Origin: Adineta steineri
Lineage: Eukaryota; Rotifera; Eurotatoria; Adinetida; Adinetidae
DNA length: 64,000 bases
Assembly: GCA_905250115.1 (NCBI GenBank)
Contig: CAJNOI010000004.1
Span: forward strand, 631,253 to 695,252
Direction of reading: 5' to 3'
The position numbers were made by a program, and so were the translations under genes. The notes beneath the pieces are model-generated. The model was not told where the DNA came from. It did no database searches and saw only the letters and a list, made by a program, of their open reading frames with translations. This document shows, piece after piece, positions 38,042 to 51,611 of the stretch (positions are counted from its first letter, which is position 1; the number at the start of each line of letters is the position of its first letter).

Positions 38042-38157
38042 GAATATTATTCTTCTTGTTGTCTTTTGATGATTTTTTTAGATGATAAATAAAAGAAAAT
38101 ATCTCAATTAAGTCTTTCTGTTACATGTAAATATCTATTGATATTAATTATAAAATA

Positions 38158-41100
38158 ATGTCGAAGTATTTCTATGATCGTATTAAAAATTTACCTGCAA
38201 CTGCTAATAATAGTAATAATAAGAATAATAATACACTTGACCGGTTTCTAAAACCAGTGACAACAACAACAACAAAAAAAGTAGAAAATATTCCAGATAT
38301 TACTGATGATGAATTATTGAGTAGTGTATTACAATTCGAAAAATCACCAGAATTTCAACAACTTAAACAAACAGAAGAAGAAACAAAAGTAAAAATAGGT
38401 AAAGGTGAACATTAACATTGATTTTTAAATTTTCTATATTTTTATTGCATAATCAATTTAGAATCTGAAACTAATGGATCGTATTCAAATTCATTTCTTA
38501 AACATCGTATTTCTTATGTTGAACTTCCACTACCACCACATAAATCATTAAAAAGTATGATAATTATTTATCAATATTATGTTTGATTTCTATGAAAATG
38601 TTTTTTTTCTAGGTTCAACAAGTGCTAGTACTATTCCTATTTCAAATGATCGATTGAAACAGGAATTAAATACAATAGTTTCTTCATCAAAAAAACGATC
38701 AGCTACTAATAGTGATGATGAAGATATCATTCCGTTGAATCCTCCTTCTTCATCAATTATTCGACCACCCACAAAAAGACTGCCTAATAGTAATGCAGAT
38801 TTTAGTTCTTTCGCCCCCGACAATCGTAAGTTCTTGTCGTTTGTTTTACTAATAATTAATAATTTTATTACATATTTTTTCAATAGAGTCAGTTATGGAT
38901 AGAACTAAAATAGTATTAAAAACATTACGAAGTCGTCGATCACGTGGTGAACAAGTTGCTATGACACAAATCGTTGCCGAAGAACAATTAAGATTACGTG
39001 AACAATTAATGCGTAAACCAAAACCAACAAATGACGATCAATGTATGAAAATTTTAATTTTATATTAATAAAATAAGAATTTCTTATATATTCAAAGTAA
39101 TTCAACCAAAAAAACCAATAGCTCCAGTAAAACGAAAAGCAAATGAAATTGATACAACAGTATCAAAGAAAATTCGAACAACGGAAAAGGTTTTAATATA
39201 AAATATCTATATCTTTCTCGTATTCAAACAATTTTTCATATTTCAAGGGACCAAAAAATGCATTTGATAAACTTGTTCAGGAAATGACTGACACAATGAC
39301 TCATGTTACATTAACAAACACAACAACAGCAAATACAACAACTGTTAGTTCATCTGTATCATCAACAAATTCTATTATTGATTTAACTGTTGTATCATCA
39401 TCATCATCAATATCAAGTACATTACCGCTGCAATCAACTTCAACAAAAAATATGAGAGAAAAAAAAAGCAAACCAAGAAAAGTTCATGCATATGATGATT
39501 ATCTTGGTTATATTCTTAGATGGCCAATTTCTTTGATTGATGAATTAGGTTTAAAATATTATTTCATTGATTTTCAATCAATTTAATCGATTTTTGTTTT
39601 GATATATAGATGTTCAACCGGATGTTTTATATAAAGATTTTCTTGGTGAAAATATCTATCCAGTACCTGTACTTGAACTTTATTCTTCATTTGATGAATA
39701 TGAAGAAATTACATTACCTTGGCTATTCGAAGAAACATTTGAAGAAGTAAATAAATTATTTATTTATTTTAATTTATATAATGTTATTTTAAATAGATCA
39801 AACGTAGTGTTAAATTAAATGATCATAAATTAGCTGGAATAGAATACGAAGCTGTTCTTCCTCAAATACGTCTTTTTAAAACAGGATTATATGAATTAAA
39901 AGCTCAGATACTTCAAAAGCGAAATCCAACCGCACCAAATCAACGTCGAGAAATGTTTGGCGATGATGATTTAGTTGTTATTACCTTACTAAGTCAACCG
40001 GTAACTAAAATATTTGGTCTTATTCGAAGTGGAGAACGAATTACGGATAAACAACGTTTACATAAATCATTCCGTAAGTTCATTTTATAGATTTCTATTA
40101 TTTCACTTTATAAAAAATATTTTATTTTAGATGAACATCCCGATGTTAAAATTCGACCACCAATATGGTTCTGTTATGAATATTATATTCGTATATTTGG
40201 TAATGGACTAAAGATTATTGATGGATCAAAAATAAAGATTAAAGTATAAAAATAATTTAATAATACAAAAAAAAGACTTATTAGTAATTTAGGCAATTAC
40301 ATCATTAACTGCAACATTACGTCGTTTTAAAGCTCTTGCATCAATGCGTTCATGTCCTCTATTTGAATATTTACTTAGTCCATCATTGAGTGACGATGTA
40401 TTTCAAATAAAAAATAAACAAGATAATTGTATGGAGGAAAAATATCTTCAGGTTATTAGAAATATTTTCAAATGAAAAACAACAAAAAAGAAATATTTAT
40501 TTAATTTTTAGGCTTATAATGAATCTCAACGAAATGTTATTAGTGAAGCTGTGTCAATGTTACGTGATACAAAAGATGATAATCAAGCTAAAATTTATAT
40601 GTGTCAAGGTCCACCTGGCACAGGTAATTTTAATTCAATTCGAAAATGTTTATGTTATATATTTTCTATGGATAGGTAAATCTCAAACAATTACTGGGAT
40701 TGTTCGTGCACTTTTACAAGTAAAATATTATTATGATTTTATTTTCACACTTTCAATCTTCTAGCCAATATTATCTTTATCTCCTTCAAATGATCAAGCA
40801 TCTGTAACAACAACAACAACAACAATACAGAAGAAGATGAAAATATTAATATGTTGTCCTTCAAATGGTGGTTGTAATGAAATAGTTCGTCGTCTTATAG
40901 ATGTATTTGGACGTAAAACAACTGATGAAACTACTTCAAAATGTAAATTGAAACAGAAAAAGAAAACATTCATGATTTATCATTTTTATTTCAGTACCAT
41001 TTAAATTAATTCGTTGTGCACGAGGCGGTGGAGTAAGTGAAGATATTGAAAATGTATCACTTGATATACTTGCACAAAAACGTCTAGAAGAAGGTATTTC

Positions 41101-43207
41101 ATTGATAACAAAAAGAAATAAGTAAATTTTGATCATTGAATTTTTAGAATTAAATACTGGTGGACAGAATGAAGCTATTGAAAGAAATTTAGCAAATAAA
41201 GAAAAACAAAAAAAACAACTTTTACAAAGAATTGACGCAGAAAAACAGAAACAACAAGCAATATCTTCTAAAGATAATACTTCCGATGAGGTTTGTATGA
41301 TTTAATTTCACAAGGATAACAAAAAAATTAATTCGAATTTTTCATTTATTTTAGTTAAAAGATTTAGAATTGAATTTAAAAGAAATAACTGCTAGTATTC
41401 TTAAATTACAACAAACATGTCGAAAAGTATTTAGATTCATTGAAATTTTAAAAATAAGAAAAAAAAACAATTCCATTTCATGATTTTTAGACTATGCCTG
41501 AATCTGCTAGACGTCAACGTGAACGTGAAATTAAATTAGAATTATTACAAGATGCTGATATGTACATAGAAATAATTTTGCTCCTTTCTTTTTCTTATTT
41601 TATTTATTAACTAGTTGTGTATCAACTCTTAATTATGTTGGAAATTCAATATTTGATACTTTTTCACCATTTGATATAAATAATCAATTGGATAAAATTG
41701 ACAAACCTAAAAAGCCATCAACAGCATCATCATCAACATCTACGACAATATCTAGTCTTTTTAATTGTTTAATTATTGACGAAGCTGGACAATGTATTGA
41801 AATTGATAATTTTATTCCACTTCGACTTGGAATGAATCGAATTGTACTTGTTGGCGATCCTGAACAACTGTAAATTTTTTACTAATTTCTCTTTATTTTT
41901 TGTAACTATATGAAACTATTTATACTAGTCCTGCAACAATATTATCTCGACGAGCACTTGAAGCTGGTTTAAATCAATCTCTATTCGAACGTCTTTATAA
42001 ATTGTTTAAATATGACTTAAACAATCCAATTCGTATGCTTAACGTGGTAAGTTACAAATTTTATTCTGATACTGAGTTCTAGTTACACTTTTAATCCCGA
42101 CAGTCCTTGTTTATTTCTATCAAAAATCGGATTTTAATGAATATTTGATATATTACATATCTTCCTGTTGAATATTAAACTATTTTATTCAGTGGAAATA
42201 TAGTCTGGCTGTATTTGTTTCTGTACTGTGTAATATATTCATTGATATTAATGAACTAAACTTTCTTTCGACATATAAAATGATGAATTTTTTTAGCAAT
42301 ATCGAATGCATGATGAAATATGTAAATTTCCATCGATGCATATTTATCGTTCAAAATTAAAAACCGATAAAATTATCAATCAAAAACGGTAAATTACAAA
42401 CATCTCAAACTTAATTTTTACATATTTAAATTTATTTATTTTATTAGAAAAAAATTTCTGTTGAAACCATATATGGTACTTGATGTTGTTAATGGTCAAG
42501 ATGAACTTGATCCTATAACACAATCATATGGAAATCTACTTGAAGCAGATATTATTGCATGTCTAGTAGAATTTATTAATGAACGAGCCAAAGTACCATA
42601 TAGTCGTAAATAGAATCTTTTTTTAAAATCAAATCATTTTTACATGTGTTTTGTTTTCTCTCAAAGAAATTGGTATTATTACGCCATATAATTATCAAGT
42701 TAAACTTATAGAACAAAAATTAATTCAACGAAATCTTCAAAAACATAAAATCGAAATTGGAACAGGTTTAATTTTTAACATAGAAAATATATATATATTA
42801 TTTTTTCTATTCTTATTCTTTATTTAGTTGATGCATTTCAAGGTCGACAAAAAGATGTTATTCTTTTATCATGTGTTCGAGCTACACAAAATACAGATTT
42901 AACAACAACAGGAATTGGTTTTGTTGCTAATCGACAACGATTAAATGTTTCATTAACTCGAGCGAAATATGCTATGTATATAATGGGTCATATGAATTCA
43001 TTAAATGTAGATATTTTTTTTCTTTTATTTAATAATAGAAAAATATTTCTTCTTTTCTTAATATAGATAAATGAAGATTGGCAAAAACTTTATTCAAATG
43101 CTATTGAACGAAAAACTATTATTGAATTAACATCAGCTAATCAATTTGATTGTCTTATTAAACGACAACAAGAAGATCAAATACGTCCAAATGAAGCTAT
43201 GTGTTAA
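38158..43207 (+). CDS. Sen1/senataxin-type superfamily 1 helicase
   Basis: About 24 exons from ATG at 38158 to TAA at 43207. The N-terminal half is charged and low in complexity, with Thr/Ser runs (39284-39450), and includes the short element NTLDRFLKP. The helicase core begins with YNESQRNVISEAV (Q-motif area). Walker A is GPPGTG|KSQT, split by an intron at 40625-40676. It continues with the Walker B LIIDEAGQCIE (about 41770), VLVGDPEQLPATI, QYRMHDEICKFP (42297 on), VDAFQGRQKDVILLS (about 42830) and RLNVSLTRAKYAMYIMGH. This order marks the UPF1/SETX group, which unwinds RNA and RNA:DNA hybrids; Sen1/SETX act in transcription termination and R-loop removal. An orthology call between SETX and a close paralogue needs a tree. 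Confidence 0.87.
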
Positions 43208-43434
43208 ATTATATTGATTTTCTTATGACTATTCTTGTACAGTTTTTTTTGTTATTGTTGTTGTTGTTTTTTTTTCTTTTCCATTTTGTATTTCATTACT
43301 TTCGGTTAACTATTTCATATTTGTTATTAATATTTATCATTTCTGTTTCCATTCTGGTGATGTTACATATTTAAAATATAAAAATAAAGTGAAGATATTT
43401 CGATAAATAAATTATATAAGAAACTGTTTTTTAG

Positions 43435-44329
43435 ATGTCTACTCTTCGTCTTATTTCAACATTACGTTCATCATTATTGAGAATTAAATCTTATCAAAGA
43501 TTCTTATTACCATCTTCTCAGTTATTATTTCCATCGACATCATCTCATATTTTAACACCGACAATACAACAGACTTGTTTATTTTCTTCTTCAACAGTAT
43601 GTCATGGTAGACGTCGAGATAAAATTGATGGAAGTCTTACTGAAGAAGTTAATAATGAAGAAGAAGAAGAAGATAATGATAATGATGATGCTAGTGGAAT
43701 AGATCAAGTAATATACTTTTCGTTTTTATTAATCTATATAATTCTAATATAATTATCAAAAATAGATTGATTTTATTATAGAATGAAGAAGAAAAAATAC
43801 GAACTAGTATTCAACAATATAAAATACCAAAAGGTAATAGAATAATTTTACGAGAAAATAATATCAATTAATTTTTTTATATAGGATATCGAATAATCAT
43901 TCGACATATTGCTTCACTTCGTCTAGATATTATTTGTTCAGCCGGAACTGGTATGGGACGAAGGTAATATTTAAAACAATGATTATTTATTTTTGACATT
44001 ATTGTACATATAGTACGATCGAAGATGAATTCTATGGTTCAAAACTACGTGTTAATGGTGAAAAATCAACTAAAAAAGCACAACAAGTATGATAGTGAAC
44101 ATACTTTTCTTTTGTAATAAAATTTTCATTGAATATATTTATTTTATTGTAGATTAAAGAAGGCGATGTTATTGATTTAGTGACTACACGTATAGAAGGT
44201 GCAAAATACAATTCCAAACGAATTATTGTGTATAAAGTATTTGATGAAAAATCAATAAAAAATAAAGTGAAAGTCTGTTTAATTGCATGGCGACAAGGTG
44301 TAGAAGTTGATGGATCGCAATGGAGTTAA
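43435..44329 (+). CDS. MTRES1: Mitochondrial transcription rescue factor 1-like, S4 domain
   Basis: Exons 43435-43707, 43782-43833, 43885-43963, 44014-44086 and 44153-44329 give 217 residues. The N-terminus is Arg/Ser/Leu-rich without acids (MSTLRLISTLRSSLLRIKSY), typical of a mitochondrial targeting signal. An acidic linker (NNEEEEEDNDNDDASG) precedes an S4-like RNA-binding fold with IASLRLDIICSAGTGMGRS, FYGSKLRVNGEK and IKEGDVIDLV. This layout matches MTRES1 (C6orf203), which binds mitochondrial RNA and supports transcription and ribosome function. Length is close to the family norm. It converges with the secreted-protein gene, 140 bp away. Confidence 0.85.
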
Positions 44330-44469
44330 TGTGTAGTTACTTTTTTTTGTTTTAAAGAAACCGTTGTTAAAAAAAATTGCATGTTAGATGTATAAAAAAA
44401 AATCAGTAATAAAAGAAAAAAAAAGTTTATGAATTTTTTAGTCTATAATATGTAGATGGTGAAGGAATG

Positions 44470-45565
44470 TTATTTGCCTGAATAATTTTCACCTTTTGCA
44501 CATATACTATAGACTGGACTGAATATTGTACCAGAAAGAACAAAACAAAGCTCAGCACCTTTTGGATCAAGAATTTGAAAATCACCAAAAACATCATCAG
44601 ATACCGAGACATGAAAACGTATGCGTACATATTTGATATCATCCGTTGGATTTTTTTGTAAAGGAAATACTTTATTTGTACCATCAAAAAATGAATCGGT
44701 TTCATATTCATCTTGTAATCCATTTCGAAGATAGTTAATTTTTACTGAAACATAATAAAAACCACGATGATGAACAGTTATATTTAGAAGTGGTGCACCA
44801 CCTGGAGCTATAATAGATAAAATAAAATACAAATAAAGTTTTTCAAGCTATAAAAAGTATGAAATTTCGAATAGTAGAAAACTCGATATTTACTTAATTA
44901 TAATACAATCATATCTAAATACATTTTAAATGTCTAATGATGAATGTGAGTGTGGTTTGAACGTATTATCTATAGTATTAATCTAATGTATGTAATCAAT
45001 AGACATATCGAATCAACTGTGTGAATTGACTATGAATAGTATTCTCGATTCGAAATTTATCAATCTGATTTTATGTAGAATTTTAAATAGAAAAATACTA
45101 ATAAATAATATATGCCGATCAATTCATTTGCTATCAATGTGAACTGAATTAGGTCTTTATAGCGATTATAAATTTTATATATTCTTATTTATCAGCAATG
45201 AAATTAAAAATTCAAAGTTACATATAACATAAAACTATACCTCCATGTATCTTTCTTTCTGATAAATCGTTAATTGAATGAGTATTATCATTATGTTCAC
45301 GACGTCGTTCAATCAAGTCTTCTCTATTGTCAAAACGTCGTAACATACTCTTAAGATCTATAATAAATTAGTTAATATAAATAATTACAAAAATGATAAT
45401 ATAATTTTTACCTTCTTCAGAATCGTTATCATCTAAATAAAATAGAATGATTAGTTTTTAACAGATCTCTGTATAAAAATTCTATATAAATAATTTACCT
45501 TGTTCATATTTGCCACTTGCAGATATTATTAAAGCAAATAAAACAAAATATCCATACAGAATCAT
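44470..45565 (-). CDS. Small secreted protein, family unknown
   Basis: Four exons on the minus strand: 45565-45499, 45432-45412, 45357-45241 and 44807-44470. They join in phase to give 180 residues. The start MILYGYFVLFALIISASGKYEQ is a clear signal peptide with cleavage near SASG. An acidic link (DDNDSEED) is encoded by a 21-nt micro-exon, followed by an Arg/Asp/Asn-rich helix-like segment. The last exon reads as beta-rich (LLNITVHHRGFYYVSVKINY; YVRIRFHVSVSDDVFGDFQI), with two Cys (ELCFVL, YSICAKG) and sequons NIT and NYS. I do not recognise the fold. The large last intron (433 bp) is unlike the short ones before it. Likely extracellular. Confidence 0.75.
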
Positions 45566-46161
45566 AACTATGTTTTTGCTACTACCAAATGTAAATAATC
45601 TGTATGAAATATACCTATTATGATAGTATTTTGTATACGAAGAAGAGGCGAAAAATAACGAAAAAAAAAACACAGAAAAAAATAAGGCTTCAGTCGTTGA
45701 ATTGTCACACTTGAATGCTTCATGCCTCCTACAGAATGTTGATTGGTAAAGACTACTAAAAGCAATACGTATACAGGATAGTATACGCCAACGTTTATAT
45801 TGTATACTTACCTACATGATTGTGTTTAAGAATAATATTGCCTATTTGTATATACTTGTGTTTTGATGATTTATATTTAAGTCAACAAGAATAACGGTTA
45901 AAAGTGCTAAGACATTTCAATACTTGAATACCACGTATAAAATCATCTAATGGTGCATCTAAAATCAAACATATTTTTTGATTTTTTAAACTTCTTTTTA
46001 CTTCTATTCAAAAATAAACTGTAAATTTATTATAACATCATATATAATGTATATGTAATTACATGTAGAAAATTTCTAATTAAGTATATATTACTAGTGA
46101 AAACATTCGATGGATTTTTTATATATTTATCGGAATTCTTATAGAATTGAAATGAAATTAT
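45566..46161. other. Intergenic region upstream of the secreted-protein gene
   Basis: Contains an exact 7-bp inverted repeat CGTATAC/GTATACG at 45768-45787, about 200 bp upstream of the ATG, which could be a protein-binding site. A short frame here has no motif. Confidence 0.4.
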
Positions 46162-48323
46162 CTATGACTTACTACAATATTCAACAAGTCCGTGACATGT
46201 TTTTATTGTTAACCGATCATCATTTGATTCTTCATTTATATGATATTCATCTGAACAATATTTCTTATTATCATCAATACTACTATCACTTTTCTCAGTA
46301 GTAGATGAACAACTTTCACTATTATCTTCGATTTGTTGATGTCGATATGACAAATTTTGTAAATTATATGATGGAAGATATGGAAATGAAAGTGAATAAT
46401 TAGGATATTGAAGATGTAATATTTCTAAACAATGATATTGCATTTGTTGTATACAAAATTGTAGATTTTGTTGTAGTTGTTGTTGATCATTAATAGTTGA
46501 TGGATAATTTTGTTGTGTAAGAATAATATGTTGACTTTGTTGATAGAATTCTTCTAGTTTTATTTGATGATATTGAATTAGATTATTCATATAAAGTTGA
46601 TTCATATCTGTATAAGAAATAAATAAATGACTGAATGATAATATAGCAGATATAAATAGCTAACCAGTCATTGTATTATGAAAGGGTGGCGATATTAATT
46701 TTTCTTGTTGAACTACATTTGTAGTAAATGGTGGTGGTGATGATGATAAAGGTGAGGAAATAATAGATGGAAAAAACTGATTATTAAAAGTGGGAATGTT
46801 AGAAGGCGATGAAGGAGTATGTTGCTGTGAATGTACTTCGGATTCTACCATTGGCATTATATTAGCATTTGGTGAATTTAATTCATTTGACATTTTTTGA
46901 GTAGAACGTATTTGTTTAAGTTCATTTCGAATTTGTTCACATTTAGTTAAACATGAATCACAAAGATGAAATATAATATCTGTTTGTTTATCATAATCTT
47001 TGATTAATCTTGCTTTAGCTGCTTGTTTCATTGTTATTGTTTTATCATTTGAAGATTTTAGAACAGTATCAGCTGCATAATCCAATGATGCACGTGGATC
47101 TTCAGCTAAAAATTGTGTTTGATGAGTTATAAAATAATTTCGACAATTTGAACATAACGGTAATTGATCATAATAACGTGAAATAAAAAAAACAAGTTCA
47201 TAATCAATATTAGAATATTTTTGCCAACGTTCATTTGCTTTTGATATTTTTTCTTTTATTTTTCGTTTCTTTTCTTCTGATCGTTTCATACGTTTATTAT
47301 CCCGACGTTTACGTATAGATTCTTCACTATCTAGAATCCAGATTCAAAATATAGGAATAAATATATATATATATATTTAATATACCTTTATGCATGACAA
47401 AATGACGACTACCATCTTTGTTTAAATCATCATGAATTTTAAGTCGCCATGTTTTATCAGATTTTTTATTAGCTAAAGTCGAAATTTCACTATCTGAATT
47501 TAATGTATCAATAATCGTTTCGCTTAATACTGGTGAATCATATGTTGTTGAATTAGTATTATGTGATGAATAGTTAGGAAATGATTGTTGTTTTGAATTG
47601 AAATAGTATAAATGATCAACAGCATGTTTTTGTTGTTGAATATATATTATCGAATCACTTTTTTGTTTTTGAATGCAAAAAGATGAATATTGACAATAAT
47701 GTGATGATACTGTTTGAGAAGTATCACTATTAACTAATTTAATAATTGATTTTCTTAACGTGAATAGAATAAGGTAAAATAACATAAGATTTATTATTTT
47801 CTTACCGATAAAATTGAATTTCTTTCATTGATTTTGATTTTTCTATCGAAGAATGAAAGTTTGAGAATTGTTCTCGTGATAAATCATTATTATCAATATC
47901 GATAGCAATTAAACTAGGATATTTTTTAACATGATTGATCGAAAATTTATTTTGATAAGGTAATTTTTCAGAACAATTTTGAGATTCATTTAATAAACAA
48001 ACAATAGATTGTTGTTTGAATGGTTTTACCGATAATGAGGATGTTTGTGATTGTAGTCGACAACGAATCTTTCGTAACATACAAATTTTAAGTGGTGGTG
48101 AAAAGATATGATAGATAGATGAATAGGATGAAAGTAATTGTTCTTTTTCGGCATTTTCTATAATGAAATATGGTGTCGATTTTTGTTTCTGTTTTTTTCT
48201 ATTATATTTTATATGTGAGAAATATCCTAACATCTTGTTCAACCATGAATAAACCATTGTCATACAAATATGATACTCATTAAATAATATTAAAATTAGA
48301 AAGAATAACTTAAAAATAGCCAT
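46162..48323 (-). CDS. Unrecognised 665-residue protein with paired CxxC motifs
   Basis: Exons 48323-47806, 47753-47386, 47330-46665 and 46607-46162 keep phase through three short introns. The first 20 residues are hydrophobic (MAIFKLFFLILILFNEYHIC) and could be a signal anchor; an internal ATG (MTMVYSW) is the alternative start. The middle is Ser/Gln-rich. A basic helix (SIRKRRDNKRMKRSEEKKRK) leads to a globular part with LCSNCRNYF and, about 90 residues on, HLCDSCLTKC, which together could bind zinc. The C-terminus is Gln- and Tyr-rich (NDQQQLQQNLQF). Composition suggests a nuclear regulator with disordered flanks, but I recognise no family and assign no function. Three clean splice joins argue that it is a real gene. 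Confidence 0.65.
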
Positions 48324-49425
48324 CGATCATAGTTGTGATTTATTGAAGATTAAATCATGAGAAAAGAGAATGAGATAAAATGATAAATGAATTATTGAAT
48401 CGTTCGACATGTGAATTTTTATTAATCACATGAAAAACAAGGAAATATAATAAAGTTGCGCTTAAAATTTAATAAAAACTTATTTCTAATTGTACGAAGA
48501 ATATGTTTTGTTTTTAAATATATATACGTATGACATATATTTAGATAAAACACTTGAGATGTTATGGATTGGTCGAGATTTTTGTTTGATGCTACTAGGA
48601 ATTTTGACGTGTAATTGTTTTCATATTTTTCTAATGTGTCAATATTTACCATTGCGATGAGATATCACTAATAATACATTTGCACAAAAAATAGGATTAT
48701 TTGTGCATGAATCATATCATCAGAGAATATAGAAATATGTCAATACACAAATAAGTCAGAATAAATTTTTAAAATGATTTACATTTGCACGATTTGAATC
48801 ATTCAAAAATCAAATCGACGGAAAAATCATGATTCTATAAGTAATACTGTTGTGATTTAGAACTGTAAGCCTTTCATTTGATTATTACTGTTCAATTATG
48901 ATATCTTCATTAGAGCATCAACAGATATCGATGGAATAATTGGTGCTTTTTACTTTCATATGTAAGACACTTGTATAGATAGTAAAAATGTACTATATAA
49001 AAATCTTGAAAGATAAAATGTAAATGATGATTTTAGAAAGTGTTTTATTTCGAAGTTACGATACTATGATGGACTCTATTATTGTTGTTATTATTATTCA
49101 CAGTTTTATGAAAGGTAAAGATTTACATTTGGAGATAATACAGTGATATGATTAATGAAGTTATTGTTATCATCTGACTAATAGTGAGTGACGTTAGCGA
49201 AGCTTTTATCAGTATTCTAAAATAAAATAAAAAGAGAGAAAGAGAGCTTTCGAGAAGCAAAGAAAGTAAAAGAAAAAAGAAAAGAAAAATATTGTAGTGC
49301 CTCTGTTGACAAATATAGATAACAGAGAAAACGTATCTATACGAATAAAAAGTAGGATCACCTTTGAGTCGACGTTGCCTTGTTTTGAATTCATTTTATC
49401 AAATTACTTTCATCTTTCGAGCAAA
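48324..49425. other. Divergent intergenic region
   Basis: Lies between the unrecognised minus-strand gene and galectin 1. AT-rich; frames at 48422-48652 and 49209-49539 show no motif. A purine-rich run (49218-49290) precedes the galectin start. Confidence 0.5.
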
Positions 49426-50910
49426 ATGCATTTTAGTTACGGTGGTGGAATGAACTATGGATTAGTAAATAGTTTTGAATTTATTTTTTTTACATCTTTA
49501 CTTGATTTTCTTAGCCTGTACCTTATACTACTCAAATAACGCCTTCACTTTCAAATGGCACACAGATTCATATTAGTGGCACACCCACTGGCAGCAGGTC
49601 TCATTATTCACACCTATATCAAAATTAAATTATTGAATATTTATATTTTATGTAGATTCGAAATTAATTTGAAAAGTTATCAAAATGATATTGTATTACA
49701 TGTTAATCCTCGTCTCGATGATGGTGCAATTATTCTTAATAATGGTATGATGAAGATATATATATATATGTTTATATCGATAATGTAAGTTCTTTTAATA
49801 TCTAGCTCCACAAGGCAATTGGGGATCAGAAGAGCGTCATGCACTACCATTCCATCGTGGTGCACGATTCACAATGGTCATTTTAGCAACAGATCGTAGT
49901 TTCAAAGTATATCAAATAATTTCAATGAATAGATTTTGAACAAATTTATTTTTTAAAATTATTGTAGATTGCTGTGAACAATGGTCATGTTTGTGAATTC
50001 TATCATCGCTCACCAATGCATTTGGCTCAACAAGTTGAAATCAAAGGTGATGTTACCTTAGAATCTGTTCAGGTCTATCCAGGAACAGGTCCCATGGGTT
50101 TTCCTCCTATGGGTGGTGATATGGCTTTTGCCCCACCATCATTTCCATCAGCTTTTGGTGGAAATCCTGGCTTTTGTCCACCACCACCATCATCTCAACC
50201 AGCTTTTGGAGGAGGCATGGGCTATTGTCCACCACCACCAACATCTCAATCAACTTTTGGTGGTTTCACTCCTGGCTTTGGATCTCCATCAGCTCCTCCA
50301 TCAATGCCGGTCGGTTTATTTCTACTACTCTAGTCTAAAGAACAATTTTATTTATAATTTAATGTAGAATGCTGGAGTACCATCCATACAGTCATGCAGA
50401 ATCAATACTGGTTCTCGTATTTTTGTACAAGGTTTTATTCCTGTTGGTGCTAATCGATTTGAACTCAATTTATTACAAGGCTATTCAGATGGTGATGATA
50501 TAGCATTTCATTTTAATCCTCGTTTTGATACACGTACAATTGTCAAAAATCATCGACGAAATGGTCAATGGGGTCAAGAAGAAAATCAACCATTTCCACA
50601 CCATATGCCCTTAGCACCAGGTGCACCAATTCATTTACAAATTTCATGTCAAATGGATAAATATACGGTAAGAAATACATGTTTTGAAAATCTATCATAT
50701 AAATACACATATTCAATGTTTCAGATATTTATGAATAATCATCTTATTGCTGAATTTTATCATAAAATACCACCTGGCAGTGTAAGTATCATTATTAATT
50801 GAAATCTTATTGAATTTTACTTAATAACAAAACATTCATCTATTTCTTTTTAGGTCATGGCACTTCAATATAAAGGCGATATCACAATTACGAGTGTTGG
50901 ACAAATGTAA
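49426..50910 (+). CDS. Tandem-repeat galectin 1
   Basis: Eight exons: 49426-49464, 49515-49597, 49656-49744, 49806-49906, 49968-50309, 50368-50667, 50725-50781 and 50854-50910. They give 355 residues. Two galectin carbohydrate-recognition domains flank a Gly/Pro/Phe-rich linker (repeats of FGG..GFCPPPPSSQPAFGG). CRD1 has HVNPRLDDG and GNWGSEER, keeping the His, Asn, Arg, Trp, Glu and Arg sugar-contact set. CRD2 has FHFNPRFDTR and GQWGQEEN, where the final Arg is replaced by Asn, so its binding may differ. Galectins bind beta-galactosides and leave the cell without a signal peptide; none is present here. The next gene is a close relative in the same orientation. Confidence 0.93.
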
Positions 50911-51611
50911 AAACTTGATTATTTTCTATTTACATTTTAACTTGATAGAAATAATTTTTTTCCATTTAATTAACCTTTTGATTATATTTTTTTAATATTG
51001 TTTTCTGATAATTTAATGCAATTTCTGTGAGAAAATAAAATATTAATCAATACTATAAATAATTTAAGAACTTTTATTTATGATACATTTAAATCAAATA
51101 TGAATTATTACGATAAATAGATAATAAAATAATAATATTTATTGAAGAAGTATATTATTGGAATCTTTTAAACCTTTCAAATATACAATAAAATTTATTT
51201 ATAGAATTATTTCCATCAAAAATAAATACTAGATATGAGAATATGATAAAACTGGCTTTGGTTTATTATTTATCTGTTTTTTTACCAGCTTGATTTGTTG
51301 ATTTTTCGATAACCTTGTTAGTCAGTTATTTTTTACTTGAAAAACCTCAGTATTATTGTGCGTATAAAACAACTGTCAAGTATTTGTGTTTGCACAACTA
51401 TTTTTTTTTCTGGCTGTTTTATTTGATCGACTAGATAAGATTTAATGCATTGAATAATTGCTCTGTGATCTTATCGCTCTTTCTCTCTCTTTTTTATAAT
51501 ATCAAGCAAAATATAGATATATAAATTAAATCAGTTTTAGCCGCAGTTTCTGTATTCATATATCGACTAAAAAACAAAGAGCAATACTTTAATCCATTCT
51601 CTTGAATTATC
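50911..51611. other. Spacer between the two galectin genes
   Basis: AT-rich 3' and 5' flanks. No gene or repeat recognised. Confidence 0.5.

Noticed and set aside
44940..44965. GTGAGTGTGG run in a long intron
   Set aside because: No mirrored arm found; treated as chance.
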